Position numbers and translations under genes: made by a program. A DNA stretch of 64,000 nt from an uncultured Bacteroidales bacterium (GTDB taxonomy: Bacteria; Bacteroidota; Bacteroidia; Bacteroidales; UBA932). The notes under the pieces were generated by a model. It did no database searches and had not been told where the DNA came from. It saw nothing but the letters and a program-made list of their open reading frames with translations. The stretch lies in assembly GCA_944323775.1 (NCBI GenBank), contig CALUTT010000029.1, forward strand, positions 1 to 64,000, read 5' to 3'. Position 1 is the first letter of the stretch, and the number at the start of each line of letters is the position of its first letter. Below, piece by piece: positions 35,946 through 45,352 of the stretch.

Positions 35946-36587
35946 TTAGAAATACCCTGAATCGTCAGGCAGCAATGTCAAAAGTACATATACACACAGC
36001 GAAAAAGCAATGATCCAGTTCAGGCCTGATGTCCTGACTATCCGTATTATCTTCCGTCCGGGTCGGTTCATCAACTTACATTCCCTGTCATACACCATTG
36101 CTGTTAAGAGAATCATGAAAGACAACAGCCAGCAGAAATACCCGGAACCTTTCCGGGTAACCGGAAAATAGTCGTCTTTCAAAGGAATCCCTATCGCAAA
36201 ATGACATAAATAAAATAACAGGATTATCACTACTGAGAATGATATCAACCTGAAAGTACGTAACGAAGCATTATTATTCCATAACCTGTAAACTGCTACA
36301 AAATATACAATATTGAGAATCCATATCAGTCGATATGGAATTCTGCCAAGCAATACTGCTGAACCGACGTCCGATATAAATGTCAACGGGCCGAATATGA
36401 ACACCATGCCGCTGGGAACAGGAACATCATTTACCTCTCCCAAGCCGGTATAAGATCGCAGTGATTCATAATCGAAAGAATCAGGAAACCATCCTATATA
36501 GTGCATCGGCAGGAACATGGATACGGCATAGACGGTGAAGCTGAGCCATATCATGCGGTTGCGGATGTTCTCGTTGGATGTTGTCAT
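35946..36587 (-). CDS. RHS-associated four-helix membrane protein, paralogue 2
   Basis: A 213-residue integral membrane protein homologous to the products at 35255 and 44722: NRMIWLSFTVYAVSMFLP, GRIPYRLIWILNIVYFVA, LLFYLCHFA, and GSGYFCWLLSFMILL. About five hydrophobic helices can be seen. The first 80 bases of its coding sequence are almost identical to the remnant at 35143-35241. The ATG at 36587 (MTTSNENIRNRM) is chosen because it matches the remnant's start. It begins 13 bases after the lipoprotein gene in the same operon. The function is unknown; the local DNA is AT-rich. Confidence 0.82.
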   Translation of the reverse strand: MTTSNENIRNRMIWLSFTVYAVSMFLPMHYIGWFPDSFDYESLRSYTGLGEVNDVPVPSGMVFIFGPLTFISDVGSAVLLGRIPYRLIWILNIVYFVAVYRLWNNNASLRTFRLISFSVVIILLFYLCHFAIGIPLKDDYFPVTRKGSGYFCWLLSFMILLTAMVYDRECKLMNRPGRKIIRIVRTSGLNWIIAFSLCVYVLLTLLPDDSGYF

Positions 36588-36600
36588 GATTGGAAGCAAA

Positions 36601-38112
36601 TCAGTAATATGTATGTACAACCATAGGGCTCAACTTACCATACCTGTCTACCGACACCATATAATCCACAACGTCATCCGTATCCGGAAGACCGATGGTG
36701 ACAAGCAGTTTGATTACATCGCCACCGGGAGCGGCATCCGCAATGCTCGCCCTCTGTATAATATATCTTCCATCGGTTGCGTCTTCGATGTCTGCCACAT
36801 TGATTACCATGCATGGCAGGACACATTGCCCGTCAACATACCATTCGACATAACATGAAGCAGCACCATAACGGTTATTCTCGCTCCTGGTGCTATCAAT
36901 GTATACCTTCCCGTTGTCAATCAACTTGAGATATACTACGGAAGTATCGGCTTCAGTTCCGGGAATTATGGCATATGCGCACTGCTCGCTTTCAAAGTCA
37001 GATTGATAGGTATCATCATGATAAAAGGCGCCTGCCAAGTGGGAGAAATCTTCTGACGGACCTGGTAATCCGGAGCGCCCGTCCATAGATGCAAAACCAT
37101 TGGGAACTGAGATAGAAGTCGTGTCAGGACTATGTATGACAGGGTTAGATGGAAGGCGTGAGACGCAGCGGTCCGGTTCTGCGACATGTGCCTTGATGCC
37201 TCCTGTCCGGTCTATCGACACACAGACTGTGCGCTTACCGCTACGGCCTGGAATACCGACAACAAGCCGCAGGTCGATTTCCTGCTCATCCGCCGATACT
37301 ATCCAGGCATCGATAATCCCATAATCGTATCCCACGACACCGCAATCTTGCAAATCCGTATACGCCATCAGCAAGGGAACAGAAATCTCTTTGTCATCCA
37401 GTATACAGCGGTCGCCGATATACCATCCTATATGGCAGGACATATCCCTATAGTATTCGTACTCGGACGGATATAGGATCCTGCCGTTCCTCAACAGGCT
37501 GAAATACACCCGTACAGAATTAGCCGCATCCGCATAGCTTTCACACTCGCGCATACCTCTGCCTCCTGACCATCCGACATATAGGGAATCCTGCAATCCA
37601 GCCCGTTTCTCCTTAATATAAGGATCTCCAAAATCTATATCTATCCTATCCTCCGGCATAATGCCGTCTATCCCTTTTATGTTGTCCACATATACCGTAT
37701 AGCAAGACGCTCCCTTACGGGTTCTGGGACGACCGAGTGTCATACGCAACATTACGCCACTACAATCGACATCCGTTATGGAGACTTTTTGTATGACGTG
37801 CTCCGCAGTGATAGAACTGTCCCCGTCCCGAGTCTGAAACAGCATCAAATCCTCTGTGCCAATATTCTTCGACAACACCCGGATTCCATCCACATAACAT
37901 TCAATATGACATGAACCGTCTGCAAACATCGACATATTTGCATATACGGTATCAGTTCCCGAGCCGTCAGGGTTTATTATACATGCAGAAAAGCCATGGC
38001 TTCTGACTATATATCCAGGACCTGCGTCCTCCGCCTTTTCCATGCTCTTATTCATGCAAGAAAATGTTGGAAGTATAAAGCACAAGAGGAGAAAACTTTT
38101 ATAAGAGTTCAT
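36601..38112 (-). CDS. Triple-repeat lipoprotein downstream of the RHS tip (candidate immunity)
   Basis: A 503-residue exported protein with a signal ending LPTFSC (Cys19), so probably a lipoprotein. I do not recognise its family. The body appears to be three related units (about residues 35-160, 170-320 and 365-500), each with SCHIEWYVDG-like text (SCHIECYVDGIRVL; SCHIGWYIGDRCIL; SCYVEWYVDGQCVL) and later a LPDTDDVVDYMVSVD-like strand. Its ATG lies 14 bases inside the end of the RHS gene, so the two are coupled. For a peptidoglycan-cutting toxin a periplasmic lipoprotein is the expected immunity; this is inference from position. Confidence 0.8.
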   Translation of the reverse strand: MNSYKSFLLLCFILPTFSCMNKSMEKAEDAGPGYIVRSHGFSACIINPDGSGTDTVYANMSMFADGSCHIECYVDGIRVLSKNIGTEDLMLFQTRDGDSSITAEHVIQKVSITDVDCSGVMLRMTLGRPRTRKGASCYTVYVDNIKGIDGIMPEDRIDIDFGDPYIKEKRAGLQDSLYVGWSGGRGMRECESYADAANSVRVYFSLLRNGRILYPSEYEYYRDMSCHIGWYIGDRCILDDKEISVPLLMAYTDLQDCGVVGYDYGIIDAWIVSADEQEIDLRLVVGIPGRSGKRTVCVSIDRTGGIKAHVAEPDRCVSRLPSNPVIHSPDTTSISVPNGFASMDGRSGLPGPSEDFSHLAGAFYHDDTYQSDFESEQCAYAIIPGTEADTSVVYLKLIDNGKVYIDSTRSENNRYGAASCYVEWYVDGQCVLPCMVINVADIEDATDGRYIIQRASIADAAPGGDVIKLLVTIGLPDTDDVVDYMVSVDRYGKLSPMVVHTYY

Positions 38113-38695
38113 CGTCGTTATCTTTTCTAACAGCTTCTCTCTTTATCTTCGGCATGATATTACCTGTTGCTGTTTTAATAGCCTCTGGCAATATTCCACC
38201 CTCGTATTCTGGAACTTGACCAAGTATTCCCATAGGATCCAATAAACGATCTGCATCAATCACTGGATTAATATGTGCTCCATTCACAATCAATTCATAG
38301 TGTAGGTGTACTGCCATATTTGAGTTATTCACTCTTCCAGCAGAAGAATTACCAATATTACCCAACAAAGTACCTTCTTCAATAAAATCACCTATTTTTA
38401 GGCTTGATTCTATCTTACTTAAATGCATATAATAAGTAGATACTGTATCTTTGTCCCCATATGCCGTAACTTGTACTCTCGAACCACCTGCATCACTATC
38501 TTGCATTTTACCAACATCAACAAGTCGAGTAATTATACCAGAATGAGTAGCATATACGGGTGCGCCATAATCATCGGATCCACCACCAAGATTGATATCT
38601 AAACCTCTATGCTTCCTACCTCGCCTATCTTCTCCGAAATTATTCTCATGTCGTCTTATAGCATCTTTATATTTTTCATTTACTGGCCATTCTCT
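38099..38695 (-). other. Variable toxin tip of the RHS protein: M23 peptidase domain
   Basis: Residues 2006-2203 of the RHS protein follow the conserved NPLNVVDPDGK that ends the RHS core. The tip carries M23 (LytM-type) zinc ligands HRGLD (His2034, Asp2038) and HLH (2135-2137), plus the HSGIITRL and YYMHLS strands. These are the residues needed for an active peptidoglycan endopeptidase. The composition changes sharply at the boundary: 19 G+C of 60 at 38401-38460 against 35 of 60 at 39421-39480. Confidence 0.9.
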
Positions 38696-41600
38696 TTTTC
38701 CGTCGGGGTCTACGACATTCAAGGGATTCGCGGCGCAGTACAGATAGGGGCTCAGGGACGGAGTCTCCCCGGCAGCGGGGTCGAGGGTGAGGAAGCGTCC
38801 GACGACGGGGTCGAGGAACCTCGCCGAGAAATCATACAGGCCGCTTCCGGAGTCTTCTTCCTTGCCGCAGAACTTATACCTGTTGTCCCGGGTCTTGACG
38901 GGGATACGTGCGTCGGCAAAGCCGTCTCCATAAGGATAGTAGTGGTTCTCCTGGCATACCGTGCCCTGCTCGTCCGCCACGACCCTGACGCTGCCGAGGT
39001 GGTCTTTCAGGAAGAACAGATACTTGGGCGAGGAGCCGGAGGTATCTATGTAGCCGCCGGAGAAAAGTATCTTCTTCAGCGTGCCGTTCTCGTAGATGCA
39101 GTTCCCGCAGTAATCACGGACCGTCGTCGATCCTCCGGAGACGGTTTCTTCCCTGAGCTTCGCACCGTCGGCGCCGTACACGAGAGCGAGCGAGGCTCCT
39201 GCACCCAGCGCCATCGTCTCGGGCAGGTCGAGCACGTTGTAGCTTACGCCGCGCAGGCTGCCGGCACTTGCCGAGACGAGACGCCCCTTGGCGTCATAGC
39301 CGTACGAGGCAGAACCGTCAGAGGTCATGCGGTTGCCCTCGAAAGAGTAGGCGGTGCCCGCACCGTTGCGCGTCCTGGAAGCCATATTGCCGTTCTTGTC
39401 GTACGAATAGGATTCGCCGAACAGTCCGGTATTCTGTCCGTTCTCGTCATATGTCGCTGTCACGAGCCTGCCCAGGGCGTCATAGCCGAAACGGTACCTC
39501 CTGTCCGGGCCTCCTGCAGCCTGCCATGACATCGAGGCTATGTCTCCGCTCCAGAGCGGCGTGTCGGCACCGTTATACCCAAGCTGCTCACTGAAGCACC
39601 CGCTGGAAATCCCGGTCAGCCATGACCGTATATTATAGGTCCTCTGTTCGCGCAGGGCCGTGGCGGCATTGCGGCGTATTCCCGTGAGCCTTCCGATACC
39701 GTCATAGGCGTTGTCAATGATTGTCCTGGCAGTCCCGCCGTCAAGTCTGTGCGTGACGGTGAGCAGCCTTCCGGCATGGTCGTAAGTACGCACTTCCTCT
39801 TCCGTGCGGACCGTTCCGGACGGCTGGCGATGGGTCAGCCTGCGCTTCACCACGTTTCCTACGAAGTCGTATCCGAGATATTCCCTGTCAAGCCCTCCGG
39901 GAAGGGTCGAAGAACTTCTCTGTACGACCCGGGAACGCTCGTCATAATACATTACGGTCCACAGGAACGAAGACTGTGCCGGGGAGCCTCCGAGAACCTT
40001 GGTCAGCCTGCCTGTCTCGAGTCCTGCCTGTGAAGTCTGATACCAGCCTCCGTACCCCGCCCCTGCACTCTGGTCAAAGGATACATCGGCATTTCCGGCT
40101 GCGGGGAAAGGGCTGTTTCCAAGAAAACCATAATTGTCGTAATATCTCACAGACAGCAGTTCCACACCGGTAAGCGGAGCCATTCCGGAGAGTGAATATC
40201 CTTTCAGTGTTCCGCCGTAAGAGGGCGTCATGGGCATGGTCACATATACATTCGATTCTGCAAGGGGCTCTCCGAACACGTCGAGGGAAAGGGATGCCGT
40301 TCCCCTGACACATTCCCTGTCGTTAAGGTCAGACAGGATGAACAACCACTTCCCGCTCTGGCGTAAAACGGCATCCTGGGAAAATACAGCCCTGCCTCCC
40401 CTGTCATATATCGTATATGTCCATCCTCCGCCGGGGATGCTGCGGGCTATGCAGTTTCCGCGGCTGTCATATCTGTACAGGAAGGCAAGCGAAGCTATGT
40501 CGGCCTCGGCCCAGGATGCAGTTCCGGAGTTCTCGAGCTCGGCCACAAGCTTTGGAGGCAGAATCGCTGCCAGGCGTCCGAAAGCATCGTAGATAAAATG
40601 CGTGTCGTTCCACCCGGCAGGCGATGTTCCCCCTATCAGCCTTGTCATCACCGTCTTGCCTGCTAAATTCTTGAACTCCAGGCCACGGCGGCCGTCTTCG
40701 TCGACCGTGACCGTTATGACAAGGTTCCCCGCCGCAGTCGCGTCCTTCCTGTTCAAGGTCAGAGTCTGCCCGTTCCATGACAGTGAGAATCCGCGATGAT
40801 ATGTCTCCTGCGATGCCGTAGAGGTGTTCGAAAGCATTTCGAAGGAATCACACTTTCCGTTATCCGACCATGCTTTCCCTGGTCCGTACTTCTCGACTAC
40901 CCTGTCCCTCGAAGACTGCTCATGGACAGAAAGGCTGTACCTCTGCCTGTCATCGGAGCCATAAACTGTGTCTCCTCCTGCCAGGAACTGCTGCTCCGTT
41001 GCCATATCGCCGCCTTGACGGGAACTTCCGACCTGCGCGGGCGCGGCTGTCCATTCTTTTTCCACGCGCCCGCATGCATCATATTCCGTCTTGGTTACGA
41101 TATCTACCCCCTGGCCGCCACCGTTTGTGAATACGGTCTGGACTTTTTCGCCGAGGCCGTCGTAATAATCCGATGTCGTGCGCATTACGGTTCCGGCTGC
41201 GTCGAGGCTGATTTCTGTCCTGACCCTGTTCTGTGCCGTGCTTCCGCTCTTGAACGCGTATGAGTACCTGCGCAGGCCGTTACCGCTATTGTCATATACT
41301 TCTCCCAGCCTGCCGAGACCGTCATAACCGTAGGATTCCGATATGCCTTTGGCATCTATGCCGGAGCCGGGCCTTTCAGGAGACTTCCAGTTGAACGACT
41401 CGGCCATGGTACCTTTCGGATACAGGCGTACATTGCTCAAAGTCTTGCCCTGGCCGCCGATCGAGACGGGACCGCCGGAATATTCGTCACGGCAGTAGCC
41501 CCATACGCCGCCGTCCTTAAGCATATAGTCCAACACATATCCGCCGCTTTTAACCGGATAATTGATACTCAGGGTTCCGGCATGTCCTTTTTCGCAATGG

Positions 41601-44600
41601 AAGCCCTCTCCCGTTTCTGTCTCCGTATCCAAGTCGATGAATTCCGATTCCAAAGAAGGTGTACTAACCATATAATGGCTGTAGCGCATGCTTCCGCCGT
41701 CGACATCGGAACCGCTTCCGCTCCATTGCAGAGATTTGATCTGCAGGGTATGGGTTCCGGCTTGGAGCGACAGGGTCAGAGAAGAACCGACAGATGACGA
41801 TATGATGCCCTGCCACCATGAATCAGGCATTTCCGGTTTTGCCCAGGATGTCAGATGATAGTCCTGTCCGTCAAGTCTTACCAGAAGTTCCCAGCCGTAC
41901 ATGTAACGGGCAGAAAGATAGCATGTGAACTGCGTACCGTCTTCGGAAGTCTTGAAGGTCTTGTCTACCAGCGGCGTCTGGTTGAACGGTAGCCGCAGAT
42001 CCTGCCCCGTGGAGACATCGCCCGCTCCGGAAAAAGCAGTCCGGTGCATCATCGCGAGTTGCGAACTGCGCTGCGTCCAATGGTATTCCAATGCGCTTCC
42101 GTCTCCGGTCCCGATGAGGAGCGGATTACCCTTACCGTCGTATAAGGCAAACTCCACATCTGGAGTCGACTGCATATAGGCCATAGGATCCGCCTTATAG
42201 GATGCCGGCGATACTGGAGCCGAAAACTTGCCGGAGTATATCTTATGTATCGCGACGCCTGTCCTTGCGGCTGTCGCCTCGGTAGCGTCGAGGTATATCT
42301 CCCTATAGACAGTCTCCGAAGCCGATACGACCATTCCGTCCCTCAGGCCGACATTGCCTACAGGGACACCGTACATTCCGGCAGAAAGCATGGTTTCGTA
42401 TGAATTTCCGCTGCGCTCCTCAGGATAGAATACCGTTGTTCCTTCGGACTGCAACCCGCGGACATGGTTCGTGGATACAAGCAGCCTGGAATTATTATAG
42501 GTATAGTTTATCGTGTCGGTAACCATGGTGCCGTCATCCATCCGCTCCGTCGTCTTTGAAGACAGGAGCGCAGGATATCCGCAGCGGCACTGGCGGTAGG
42601 ATACTACAATCAGATATCCGCTATATCTGTCTGTAGTCACGGCCTTGAATGTGAGCCCTTGTCCTATATCGCCGTAGGTGTTCTCCTCCTTTCTTACGAG
42701 GACTCCGTCGGAACGGTAATATTCTGCGGTTACGGGCAGCCCTCTGAAAAGGGCCCTCGACGTCAGCCTCGGGTATAGCGGACTTGCAGACATCCATCTG
42801 TTGCTGTTGGACGGGGCTGTGTCCATACCTTGTGAAGAATCGAAGTTGCTGTACCTGTAAATCACATAACCGCCGTCCGGCAGGATTTCCTTGACCGAAC
42901 TGTAAGTCACATGGCAGCCGTCCGTTTCCGACAAGGGGAGTATCGGCTCCTCGCTGTACATGGCAAAAGCCGCGTCGGTCTGCAGAGAACCGCTCGGAGA
43001 GGATGTCCCTTCAACGAAATTGCGCGCCCTGGTACCTAGGATGCCGGAATCCATATAGTCGAACTGCCTTGTGCGTCCCTGGGTATCGTCCTCGGACTCA
43101 TAATCAGTTATTGATTTCACTCTCAGGCCGCCGGCAGTCTGCTCCGTGAGATATTGCAGCAATGATACCGTCTGCGGGTCGAACTCCTTTGAAAACCGGT
43201 GCGCCTCGTACTCGAATTCCGTTCGTCCTCCCGTAGGATATGTTATGGTTTCAAGTATCTCCGCTTTCATATATGACTCTGACGGCACGCGGGTCTCGTC
43301 GAAGTCGTGTCCAAATCCCCCGAGGAGACTGCTATAGTCTATTCCGTTGTAATATCCCCACACATCAGTCTTTCTGGTGTTGTACGGCGGGAGGGAAAGG
43401 CTGTTGTATCCGAACTCATATCTGTTGTCAAGGCTGCCGTCCTTGTAGAAGCCTACCGAAAGCAGTTTCAGTCGGGTATCTGCACTGTCCGTATAGCTCA
43501 GTCGTATATCCCTGTCCTTACCGGTAATACGGGTCAGCTTCATATACCTGCTTTTCTCCATGAACTGGCTGTAGCTGAGACCCCCGGATATACCTATGAA
43601 ATGGGTCACATGCAGCTTGAAGTCGTCCTCGCTTATATCATAAGGCAGCTGTGTCGCGGCTTCGTTCGTGAATTCAAGGGAATCTCCGGACAGCAGGCAC
43701 CTGATTGACTTAAGATATGACGGCATCAGGAAATGTATGTTATAGTCGTAACGCAGTCCGTTGCTGAAAAAATCGGCATATGTATCGTCGGTTGCATAAG
43801 GCGTACCGTCGGAGGCTACCACGGAAATTCCGTGGTGTATGGAATTCAATACTATGGGGACGCCGTCCTTCTCATACCCGAACAGTATCACTTCTCCGTC
43901 CGCCCTTTCTATGCGCGTAAGCAGCCATGAGGTCGCGACTGCCACTGCGTCGCCCCAGCCTCCTGAGTTTTGGTATCTCGTTCCGTCATACCACAAGGAA
44001 GGAATCAATTTGACGGAATACTCTATGGCGCTGTCGTCGCCTCCGAAGATATACCTGTTCCCGTTTTTGTCTCTGAGGATGAAGGATTTGATGTAGGCAT
44101 ACCTTGTTGCCTTGAGTTCTGCAGCCGAACTTATATCCGGGTAGAGCGCCAGAGATTTGGTATCATCATAGACAAGGTCATAGCTCTCCAGGACGAATGC
44201 CGACTCTCCCTGCGAGACTATGGCGATTTCGTTCTCACCGGTAAGGTAGAACGAAGCCGACAGTCCGTCGACATTCACTATATACTCGTCCGGGTCATAA
44301 TCCGTCTGATCCATCTGGTCTGTCAACTCCGAAAGCACCGTATCGTCGTTCCAGTCCTTGGTCTTCTGGGTTTCGTCCATATGGTACAGATAGCCGCGTT
44401 TCGCGGTCGAACCCGTGTCCAGTTCGTCATGGCTGCCATGGATCACGCGCGTTATCCGCCCTCCGGCCATCAGAGACCAGCCGAGCCCGACACATCCCGG
44501 ATGCTGCTCTACCTTGATGCCCCCTCCACAATATTGGAGACTCACCGGGAGCTTGTATCCGCGCCCCCGCACTTCCGTCAAGGGGATATTGATATCGGGC

Positions 44601-44710
44601 AGTCCCGAGAAACGGTTCACCGGTGTGCGGCCATATCTGCCTATCCCGTAAGCGTCAGGAGTAACTACGCCCGGCAGGAATTGATTGAAAGATGAGTCAG
44701 TATATGCCAT
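38099..44710 (-). CDS. RHS/YD-repeat protein with C-terminal M23 peptidase tip
   Basis: A 2203-residue protein. The N-terminus has Bacteroidetes RHS wording (FSGLPDINIPLTEVRGRGYK, GIKVEQHPGCVGLGWSLMAG) but no obvious signal peptide. A long run of YD repeats follows (YGYDGLGRLGEVYDNSGNG, YRYDSRGNC, YGYDAKGRLV), then the RHS core end YYPYGDGF, YDFSARFLDPVVGRFLTLDP and NPLNVVDPDGK. The final 198 residues are an M23 peptidase domain. RHS repeats form a shell around a toxic tip in polymorphic toxins; this tip would cut peptidoglycan peptides. The export route is not evident here. It starts 11 bases after the membrane protein gene at 44722. Confidence 0.93.
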   Translation of the reverse strand: MAYTDSSFNQFLPGVVTPDAYGIGRYGRTPVNRFSGLPDINIPLTEVRGRGYKLPVSLQYCGGGIKVEQHPGCVGLGWSLMAGGRITRVIHGSHDELDTGSTAKRGYLYHMDETQKTKDWNDDTVLSELTDQMDQTDYDPDEYIVNVDGLSASFYLTGENEIAIVSQGESAFVLESYDLVYDDTKSLALYPDISSAAELKATRYAYIKSFILRDKNGNRYIFGGDDSAIEYSVKLIPSLWYDGTRYQNSGGWGDAVAVATSWLLTRIERADGEVILFGYEKDGVPIVLNSIHHGISVVASDGTPYATDDTYADFFSNGLRYDYNIHFLMPSYLKSIRCLLSGDSLEFTNEAATQLPYDISEDDFKLHVTHFIGISGGLSYSQFMEKSRYMKLTRITGKDRDIRLSYTDSADTRLKLLSVGFYKDGSLDNRYEFGYNSLSLPPYNTRKTDVWGYYNGIDYSSLLGGFGHDFDETRVPSESYMKAEILETITYPTGGRTEFEYEAHRFSKEFDPQTVSLLQYLTEQTAGGLRVKSITDYESEDDTQGRTRQFDYMDSGILGTRARNFVEGTSSPSGSLQTDAAFAMYSEEPILPLSETDGCHVTYSSVKEILPDGGYVIYRYSNFDSSQGMDTAPSNSNRWMSASPLYPRLTSRALFRGLPVTAEYYRSDGVLVRKEENTYGDIGQGLTFKAVTTDRYSGYLIVVSYRQCRCGYPALLSSKTTERMDDGTMVTDTINYTYNNSRLLVSTNHVRGLQSEGTTVFYPEERSGNSYETMLSAGMYGVPVGNVGLRDGMVVSASETVYREIYLDATEATAARTGVAIHKIYSGKFSAPVSPASYKADPMAYMQSTPDVEFALYDGKGNPLLIGTGDGSALEYHWTQRSSQLAMMHRTAFSGAGDVSTGQDLRLPFNQTPLVDKTFKTSEDGTQFTCYLSARYMYGWELLVRLDGQDYHLTSWAKPEMPDSWWQGIISSSVGSSLTLSLQAGTHTLQIKSLQWSGSGSDVDGGSMRYSHYMVSTPSLESEFIDLDTETETGEGFHCEKGHAGTLSINYPVKSGGYVLDYMLKDGGVWGYCRDEYSGGPVSIGGQGKTLSNVRLYPKGTMAESFNWKSPERPGSGIDAKGISESYGYDGLGRLGEVYDNSGNGLRRYSYAFKSGSTAQNRVRTEISLDAAGTVMRTTSDYYDGLGEKVQTVFTNGGGQGVDIVTKTEYDACGRVEKEWTAAPAQVGSSRQGGDMATEQQFLAGGDTVYGSDDRQRYSLSVHEQSSRDRVVEKYGPGKAWSDNGKCDSFEMLSNTSTASQETYHRGFSLSWNGQTLTLNRKDATAAGNLVITVTVDEDGRRGLEFKNLAGKTVMTRLIGGTSPAGWNDTHFIYDAFGRLAAILPPKLVAELENSGTASWAEADIASLAFLYRYDSRGNCIARSIPGGGWTYTIYDRGGRAVFSQDAVLRQSGKWLFILSDLNDRECVRGTASLSLDVFGEPLAESNVYVTMPMTPSYGGTLKGYSLSGMAPLTGVELLSVRYYDNYGFLGNSPFPAAGNADVSFDQSAGAGYGGWYQTSQAGLETGRLTKVLGGSPAQSSFLWTVMYYDERSRVVQRSSSTLPGGLDREYLGYDFVGNVVKRRLTHRQPSGTVRTEEEVRTYDHAGRLLTVTHRLDGGTARTIIDNAYDGIGRLTGIRRNAATALREQRTYNIRSWLTGISSGCFSEQLGYNGADTPLWSGDIASMSWQAAGGPDRRYRFGYDALGRLVTATYDENGQNTGLFGESYSYDKNGNMASRTRNGAGTAYSFEGNRMTSDGSASYGYDAKGRLVSASAGSLRGVSYNVLDLPETMALGAGASLALVYGADGAKLREETVSGGSTTVRDYCGNCIYENGTLKKILFSGGYIDTSGSSPKYLFFLKDHLGSVRVVADEQGTVCQENHYYPYGDGFADARIPVKTRDNRYKFCGKEEDSGSGLYDFSARFLDPVVGRFLTLDPAAGETPSLSPYLYCAANPLNVVDPDGKREWPVNEKYKDAIRRHENNFGEDRRGRKHRGLDINLGGGSDDYGAPVYATHSGIITRLVDVGKMQDSDAGGSRVQVTAYGDKDTVSTYYMHLSKIESSLKIGDFIEEGTLLGNIGNSSAGRVNNSNMAVHLHYELIVNGAHINPVIDADRLLDPMGILGQVPEYEGGILPEAIKTATGNIMPKIKREAVRKDNDDELL

Positions 44711-44721
44711 GATATGTACTT

Positions 44722-45243
44722 TTAATTGATTCTGTCATCTTTCATGTCCGTCTTGGGCGCACGCCCGGTCTCCTCCTTGCCGCGACAGTACCTCTCGAGT
44801 GCCACTGCGGCATAGACCGACACGAAGCCCGCAAGCCAGAGGTGGTAGCCGTACAGCTTCCGCGTCATGGTTCCCTCACTCCAATCCCAGGCCCAGCCGT
44901 AGTCCGGACTCCACAGGTAGAAACAGATGATTGTTATCACGGCGATGAACATCGCCACGTGCGTCTTACGGCCGGCACTGCCCCTGAGCACAGAATACGC
45001 GCTGGAGAAAAGCAGCAGGTCGAGCAGCAGCCACACCATCCTGTAATGCGTCTCTCCCGTAACCACGAGCCGCGCCACATCCTTCGGGAACGCGAGGACG
45101 CCCTCCGCCAGCACATCTCCGCAGGTATATATTCTGCTCTCAGTCCCTGTCTCGATGCCGTACACCGGACAGAACATAGACGCCGCGAACGCCAGCAGTC
45201 CGAGGGCTGTCAGACTGCAGCGCATGATATGCCTGTATTTCAC
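44722..45243 (-). CDS. RHS-associated four-helix membrane protein, paralogue 1
   Basis: A 173-residue integral membrane protein with four hydrophobic helices and a charged C-terminal tail. It shares the layout and key residues of the products at 35946 and 35255: AASMFCPV near the start, YRMVWLLLDLLLFSSAY, FYLWS, and YGYHLWLAGF. Unlike those its DNA is GC-rich (41 of 60 at 45061-45120), so it seems resident rather than newly acquired. First gene of the RHS operon; a minus-strand TATATTTG element at 45296-45289 is the likely promoter. Function unknown. Confidence 0.82.
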   Translation of the reverse strand: MKYRHIMRCSLTALGLLAFAASMFCPVYGIETGTESRIYTCGDVLAEGVLAFPKDVARLVVTGETHYRMVWLLLDLLLFSSAYSVLRGSAGRKTHVAMFIAVITIICFYLWSPDYGWAWDWSEGTMTRKLYGYHLWLAGFVSVYAAVALERYCRGKEETGRAPKTDMKDDRIN

Positions 45244-45352
45244 CCCATACGGAAGCGGTTGAAATCGTCCTGTCGGTTATTAGTCGTACAAATATAGTAA
45301 AATATCGGCCACCCGGACATTCAGGGTGATGAAATAAGTTGAAAATATCAGA

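Noticed and set aside
38099..44710. A T9SS or signal-peptide exported RHS protein
   Set aside because: No signal peptide is seen at the ATG and the C-terminus is the M23 tip, not a type IX sorting domain; the export route is left open.
44722..45243. A type VI secretion component or chaperone for the RHS protein
   Set aside because: The protein is a plain four-helix membrane protein without Hcp, VgrG, PAAR or Eag-like features, and no secretion genes lie in the window.
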